The translations under genes and the position numbers were made by a program. Below the pieces are notes generated by a model that was given only the letters and a program-made list of their open reading frames with translations, ran no database searches and was not told where the DNA came from. Shown here piece by piece: positions 15,192 to 18,060 of a stretch of 18,060 nt of DNA. The stretch comes from an uncultured Christensenellaceae bacterium (GTDB taxonomy: Bacteria; Bacillota_A; Clostridia; Christensenellales; UBA3700), in contig CALWKT010000013.1 of the NCBI GenBank assembly GCA_944381335.1, forward strand, positions 1 through 18,060, read 5' to 3'. The first letter of the stretch is position 1, and every line of letters starts with the position of its first letter.

Positions 15192-15227
15192 AAAGTCGGA
15201 GAATTTTCACCGACTTTTTATTTTATT
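15192..15227 (+). terminator. Terminator of mnmG-rsmG
   Basis: AAAGTCGG (15192-15199) and CCGACTTT (15210-15217) make a perfect 8-bp stem with a 10-base loop, followed by a T-rich tract. It lies 26 bp past the rsmG stop. Confidence 0.85.
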
Positions 15228-15489
15228 TCTTCTTTCTCGTGAAACGTCTGATCAAGACTATATTTGCGGTCTCTTCAATGCTTATTATACATTCGGATAT
15301 ACGTCAGATCACGTCTGTTTAAGTTTTAATCCGTATTTATAACGAATACGTTTTTTTCGTGCCTGTGCTATTTATTTGGAATTATATATTGCATAAGTTT
15401 ATCTGATTTGATATAATTGAGGTATAAAACAGTCTGAAAACAGTATAATACATTATTTTACTTTTTTTTACTGAAAGCACGAGGTACGT
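15228..15489. other. AT-rich intergenic region upstream of parB
   Basis: No gene is seen. It holds a degenerate parS-like sequence at 15231-15246 (TCTTTCTCGTGAAACG, 13 of 16 matches to TGTTTCACGTGAAACA, with CGTGAAAC intact). A promoter candidate is at 15389-15417: TTGCAT, 17 bp, TATAAT. Its position just upstream of parB would suit autoregulation, but one half-site is imperfect. parA, usual here in many Clostridia, is absent. Confidence 0.5.
15389..15417 (+). promoter_or_regulatory. Promoter candidate for parB
   Basis: A perfect TATAAT at 15412-15417 with a 17-bp spacer to TTGCAT (15389-15394, only the TTG conserved). A second TATAAT at 15444-15449 lacks a matching -35. Confidence 0.45.
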
Positions 15490-16359
15490 ATGGCTAAAAA
15501 AACGGAAGACCGTTCCACGATAGATCTCGCTTTGAAACTTGCCGGCGACGATACTAAAGACGAAAAGGTCACCCAGATCGAATCAAAACTTATAGACACC
15601 AATCCCAATCAGCCGAGAAAGCGTTTTGACGAAGATTCTCTGAACGAACTCGCGGCAAGCATAAGAAATTACGGCGTTATACAGCCAATTCTCGTATGTC
15701 CTAAGGAAGGCGGCAGATATGAGCTTATCGCCGGCGAGAGAAGACTGAGAGCGAGCAAGATCGCCGGGCTTTCTTTTGTGCCCGCGATCGTAAAGCAGTT
15801 TACTGAATCGGAAATGGCGGAGATCGCGCTGATAGAAAACCTTCAGAGAGAGGACCTCAATCCGATCGAAGAAGCGAGGGCTTACCGCTCGCTGATGGAC
15901 AAATACGGTTTCACGCAGGAAGAACTTGCGGACAAGCTGGGCAAGTCGAGACCTGTCATCGCCAACAGCCTGAGACTTCTTTCTCTCAACCCCGTCGTAG
16001 TCGAAATGGTTGAGACGGGCAGGCTTTCTTCAGGTCACGCAAGATGCCTCGCTTCGATAAAGGATATGGGCGTACAGGCGACGTACGCGCTCGCGGCGTG
16101 CGACAAGCAGCTTTCAGTCAGACAGCTTGAAAACATGGTCAGGGCATATCTGAAACCCGGCAAAGAACCCAAGACCCCGAGAAAAGCGTTCATTTCTCCC
16201 GAACTCAAAGAACTCGTCAACAACATGCAGCGCACGTTCGGCACAAAGGTCAAAGCTGTCGGCAACAACGAAAAGGGCAGGATCTTCATAGATTATTATA
16301 CAAAAGACGACCTCATCAGAATTTACGAACTGATAGACACCCTGTCAGAGCAGGAGTAA
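15490..16359 (+). CDS. parB: Chromosome-partitioning protein ParB (ParB/Noc family)
   Basis: 289 residues. The CTP-binding N-domain shows NPNQPRKRFDE (38-48), GERRLRA (82-88) and ENLQREDLNPIEEA (116-129). A helix-turn-helix (142-164, TQEELADKLGKSRPVIANSL) follows, with GHAR at 182-185, and a C-terminal dimerisation domain (from about 252). The GKSRP and SSGHAR residues resemble ParB/Spo0J rather than Noc, which has GKGQS and a different residue before HAR; this predicts parS binding. The N-terminus lacks the GLGKGLxALF-type segment that usually contacts ParA. The start follows GAGGT at 15481-15485. It is separated from rsmG by a terminator and appears monocistronic, ending at a terminator at 16492-16521. 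Noc is the alternative name, less likely from the recognition residues. Confidence 0.92.
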   Translation: MAKKTEDRSTIDLALKLAGDDTKDEKVTQIESKLIDTNPNQPRKRFDEDSLNELAASIRNYGVIQPILVCPKEGGRYELIAGERRLRASKIAGLSFVPAIVKQFTESEMAEIALIENLQREDLNPIEEARAYRSLMDKYGFTQEELADKLGKSRPVIANSLRLLSLNPVVVEMVETGRLSSGHARCLASIKDMGVQATYALAACDKQLSVRQLENMVRAYLKPGKEPKTPRKAFISPELKELVNNMQRTFGTKVKAVGNNEKGRIFIDYYTKDDLIRIYELIDTLSEQE

Positions 16360-16491
16360 CGGTGAGAAAGCACAAAAGATATCTTTACTCAAGAAAAACT
16401 TTTTGAGCACAAAAGAACGTTTAAGTACTTTTCAGCAGAGGATATACGGAAGATTTAAAAATACTCGCTCATTAAAAAATACATATGAAAA

Positions 16492-16521
16492 ACCCGGAGG
16501 TCCGCCTTCGGGTGATTTTTT
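16492..16521 (+). terminator. parB terminator
   Basis: ACCCGGAGG (16492-16500) and CCTTCGGGT (16505-16513) form a 9-bp stem with one G-T pair and a TCCG loop, followed by GA and six T residues (16516-16521). Confidence 0.85.
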
Positions 16522-16524
16522 ACC

Positions 16525-16553
16525 TTGCTTTTTTCTTGTTTGTCAGTCATAAT
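16525..16553 (+). promoter_or_regulatory. Promoter of the metallophosphoesterase gene
   Basis: TTGCTT (16525-16530), 17-bp spacer, CATAAT (16548-16553, 5/6). The expected transcription start, 6-7 bases past the -10, falls on or next to the ATG at 16560. Confidence 0.5.
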
Positions 16554-16559
16554 TTATTT

Positions 16560-17411
16560 ATGGTAAAAAAGGACAAAGCTTTCAAAATAATCGTCATTCT
16601 CGAAGTTCTCGCGCTTATATTCTCTTCTTTCGGGATATGGATCGCATACACCAACTGCAATATAGAAGTTTCTCATTACGAGGTAAAAGACGACCTTATT
16701 CCCACCGGATTTGACGGCTTCAGAATAGCTCACGTCTCAGACCTTCACGACAAAAACTGGAGAGGGAAGCTTGAAAGCCTTATCGCCGCAGAAAAGCCCG
16801 ATATGATCGTCATTACCGGCGACATAGTCGATTCTTCCGACAGGTATTATTCAAACTCTTTAAACTTCGTAAAAGAAGCCGTAAAAACGGCTCCCGTTTA
16901 TTTTGTGAGCGGCAACCACGAAGCTTATATGACCGATTACGGTTTCATGAAGAATGCTCTCGTAGAATACGGAGCAAAAGTCCTTGAAGACGAAAGCGTA
17001 ATTATCGAAAAAAACGGCTCTTATATAAATCTTACAGGTCTTTCCGATCCTTCTTTTAATGACAGATCCGGTTCGATCAGTTTCGCCTCCGTGTTCGAAG
17101 AAAAGATAAACTCTCTGACTGTTGAAGGTCTTTACAATATCGTCCTGAGCCACCGCCCTGAATATTTTTCTTCTTACGCTGAAACGGACGCTGATCTGAT
17201 CCTTTGCGGACACGCTCACGGCGGACAGGTGATACTGCCTTTCGTCGGCGGCATTTATTCTCCCGGTCAGGGCATATTCCCTGAATATTATCAGGGCATG
17301 CATACACAAAACGACTCGACGATGATCGTCAGCAGAGGACTTGGGGATTCTTATCTTCCGCGTATAAACAATATGCCTGAACTTGTGATGATCACATTAA
17401 AAAGCGTCTGA
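16560..17411 (+). CDS. Membrane-anchored metallophosphoesterase (YkuE/YaeI-like)
   Basis: 283 residues. A short basic N-terminus and a hydrophobic segment (about 9-30) form a signal anchor, placing the catalytic domain outside or at the membrane. The calcineurin-like metal-binding motifs are complete and in order: SDLHD (D61 and H63), GDIVD (D88), GNHE (118-121), SHRPE (H199) and GHAHGGQ (217-223). Relatives hydrolyse phosphodiester or phosphomonoester bonds in envelope lipids or related substrates; the substrate here is unknown. An upstream ATG at 16485 would add 25 residues, but it would span the parB terminator. I prefer 16560, which gives a normal family N-terminus. No Shine-Dalgarno precedes it, and the promoter predicts a nearly leaderless mRNA. 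It ends with TGA, 37 bp before the decayed lipoprotein gene. Confidence 0.9.
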   Translation: MVKKDKAFKIIVILEVLALIFSSFGIWIAYTNCNIEVSHYEVKDDLIPTGFDGFRIAHVSDLHDKNWRGKLESLIAAEKPDMIVITGDIVDSSDRYYSNSLNFVKEAVKTAPVYFVSGNHEAYMTDYGFMKNALVEYGAKVLEDESVIIEKNGSYINLTGLSDPSFNDRSGSISFASVFEEKINSLTVEGLYNIVLSHRPEYFSSYAETDADLILCGHAHGGQVILPFVGGIYSPGQGIFPEYYQGMHTQNDSTMIVSRGLGDSYLPRINNMPELVMITLKSV

Positions 17412-17448
17412 TCCGCATTATTGTCAGACATATATGTAAAATAAAATT

Positions 17449-18060
17449 ATGAAAAGAATTTATTTAACGGTTTTAATATTTGTTGCGGCGTTTCTCGCCT
17501 GCTTTTTATCATGCTGCCGTTCGTGACTCAGGCAACGAAAACGGCGCAAATGCCGACAAACTGCAAATATTGACAGACAGAGAAGGACTTGACGGCATTA
17601 GAGTGGACGAAAACAATTTCCCTGACCAGGTATTCAGAAACTGGCTGAAAGATCCTTCCAACATCAACGGTTACGGCTCAGACTCGTTTCTTACCTATGA
17701 AGAAATATCTGATATAAAAAGCATTACCATAAGCGGAACTTCTGACAGTACGATAAAAGATATGACGGGGATAGGTTTTTTCACGGAACTCACTTCTCTC
17801 AGCATACCTTACAACTCGCTGACTTCTCTGGATTTTGAGAGTAACGGTAAACTCACTTATCTCAACTGATCGTATAATAAACTGACTGAGCTGAACGTGA
17901 GTTCTCTTTCTTCTCTCAAAACTTTTTATTGCGAGTTCAACTATTTAACAGAACTCGATCTTTCGTGAAATCCCGCTCTTACTGTATTATGCTGCCGCCA
18001 CAACTTGTTGGAAAATCCGGATCTTTCCAACAATACAAAACTGGTATTCATTGAAACTGT
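17449..18060 (+). pseudogene. Leucine-rich-repeat lipoprotein, disrupted and truncated by window end
   Basis: An ATG at 17449 opens a lipoprotein signal peptide (MKRIYLTVLIFVAAFLACF, then lipobox LSC at residues 20-22). The frame ends at TGA 17524-17526. The rest of the protein continues in the +1 frame from about 17510, with a linker, a segment VDENNFPDQVFRNWL typical of surface LRR proteins of gut Clostridia, then repeats such as LTSLSIPYNSLTSLDF and KLTYLN. That frame is interrupted by TGA at 17867-17869 (where the repeat expects Cys, before SYNKLTELNV) and by TGA at 17966-17968 (after LTELDLS), yet LRR homology continues to the window end (NPALTVL, DLSNNTKLVF). So there is one frameshift plus two nonsense codons. 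It would have been a surface-exposed binding protein. Sequencing error could explain one lesion, hardly all three. Confidence 0.8.

Larger units (their letters stand above)
16360..16559. other. Intergenic region: parB terminator and phosphoesterase promoter
   Basis: It holds a strong terminator (16492-16521) and a promoter (16525-16553), described separately. An open frame runs back through this region to an ATG at 16485, but no ribosome binding site precedes that ATG and the terminator hairpin would lie inside the reading frame. I treat it as non-coding. Confidence 0.6.

Noticed and set aside
16485..16559. Upstream extension of the phosphoesterase from ATG 16485
   Set aside because: No ribosome binding site, spans a strong terminator hairpin, and places the signal anchor in an abnormal position.
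17867..17968. Selenocysteine or alternative code reading of TGA in the LRR gene
   Set aside because: Several housekeeping genes in the window end in TGA, only one of the two codons falls at a Cys position, and a frameshift is also present. Decay explains all three.

Overview
The window looks like the chromosomal replication-origin neighbourhood of an uncultured, probably gut-associated member of the Bacillota (Clostridia). The signature is the block rpmH-rnpA-yidD-yidC-khpB(jag), followed by mnmE, mnmG, rsmG and parB, which in this phylum lies beside oriC. TGA is used as a stop by yidC, mnmG, khpB and the phosphoesterase gene, so the code is standard. Genus-level assignment is not possible from the sequence alone.

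Layout. (1) 1-2953: about 2.9 kb with no convincing gene, strongly pyrimidine-rich (T>A, C>G) on the + strand. It carries a compact composite site at 1147-1207: two perfect, inverted DnaA boxes enclosing a near-consensus parS. It also holds short recurring motifs and the first copy of a 199-bp element (2470-2668). (2) 2954-6175: a large fused ABC ATPase/FtsX-type permease with its own promoter and terminator. (3) 6240-9171: the rpmH promoter, flanked by variant DnaA boxes, then rpmH-rnpA-yidD-yidC-khpB, tightly coupled and closed by a terminator. (4) 9283-11097: the second copy of the 199-bp element, then two paralogous MORN-repeat genes. (5) 11099-15227: mnmE on the minus strand, diverging from mnmG-rsmG; the two promoters appear to share one palindromic -35 hexamer. 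(6) 15228-18060: parB, a membrane-anchored metallophosphoesterase, and a decayed leucine-rich-repeat lipoprotein gene that runs off the window.

How the parts relate. rpmH/rnpA supply ribosomal protein bL34 and the RNase P protein. yidD/yidC/khpB serve membrane-protein insertion and envelope-linked RNA binding. mnmE/mnmG modify tRNA wobble uridines, and rsmG methylates 16S rRNA. ParB would load on the parS-like site about 14 kb away on the other side of the cluster. Compared with the usual oriC order, this locus is remodelled: dnaA is not next to rpmH, an ABC transporter and a MORN pair have been inserted, mnmE is inverted, and no parA lies between rsmG and parB. Both copies of the 199-bp element sit just upstream of the inserted genes, and this is the least explained structure in the window. 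No CRISPR array, tRNA, rRNA, transposase or phage gene was seen.
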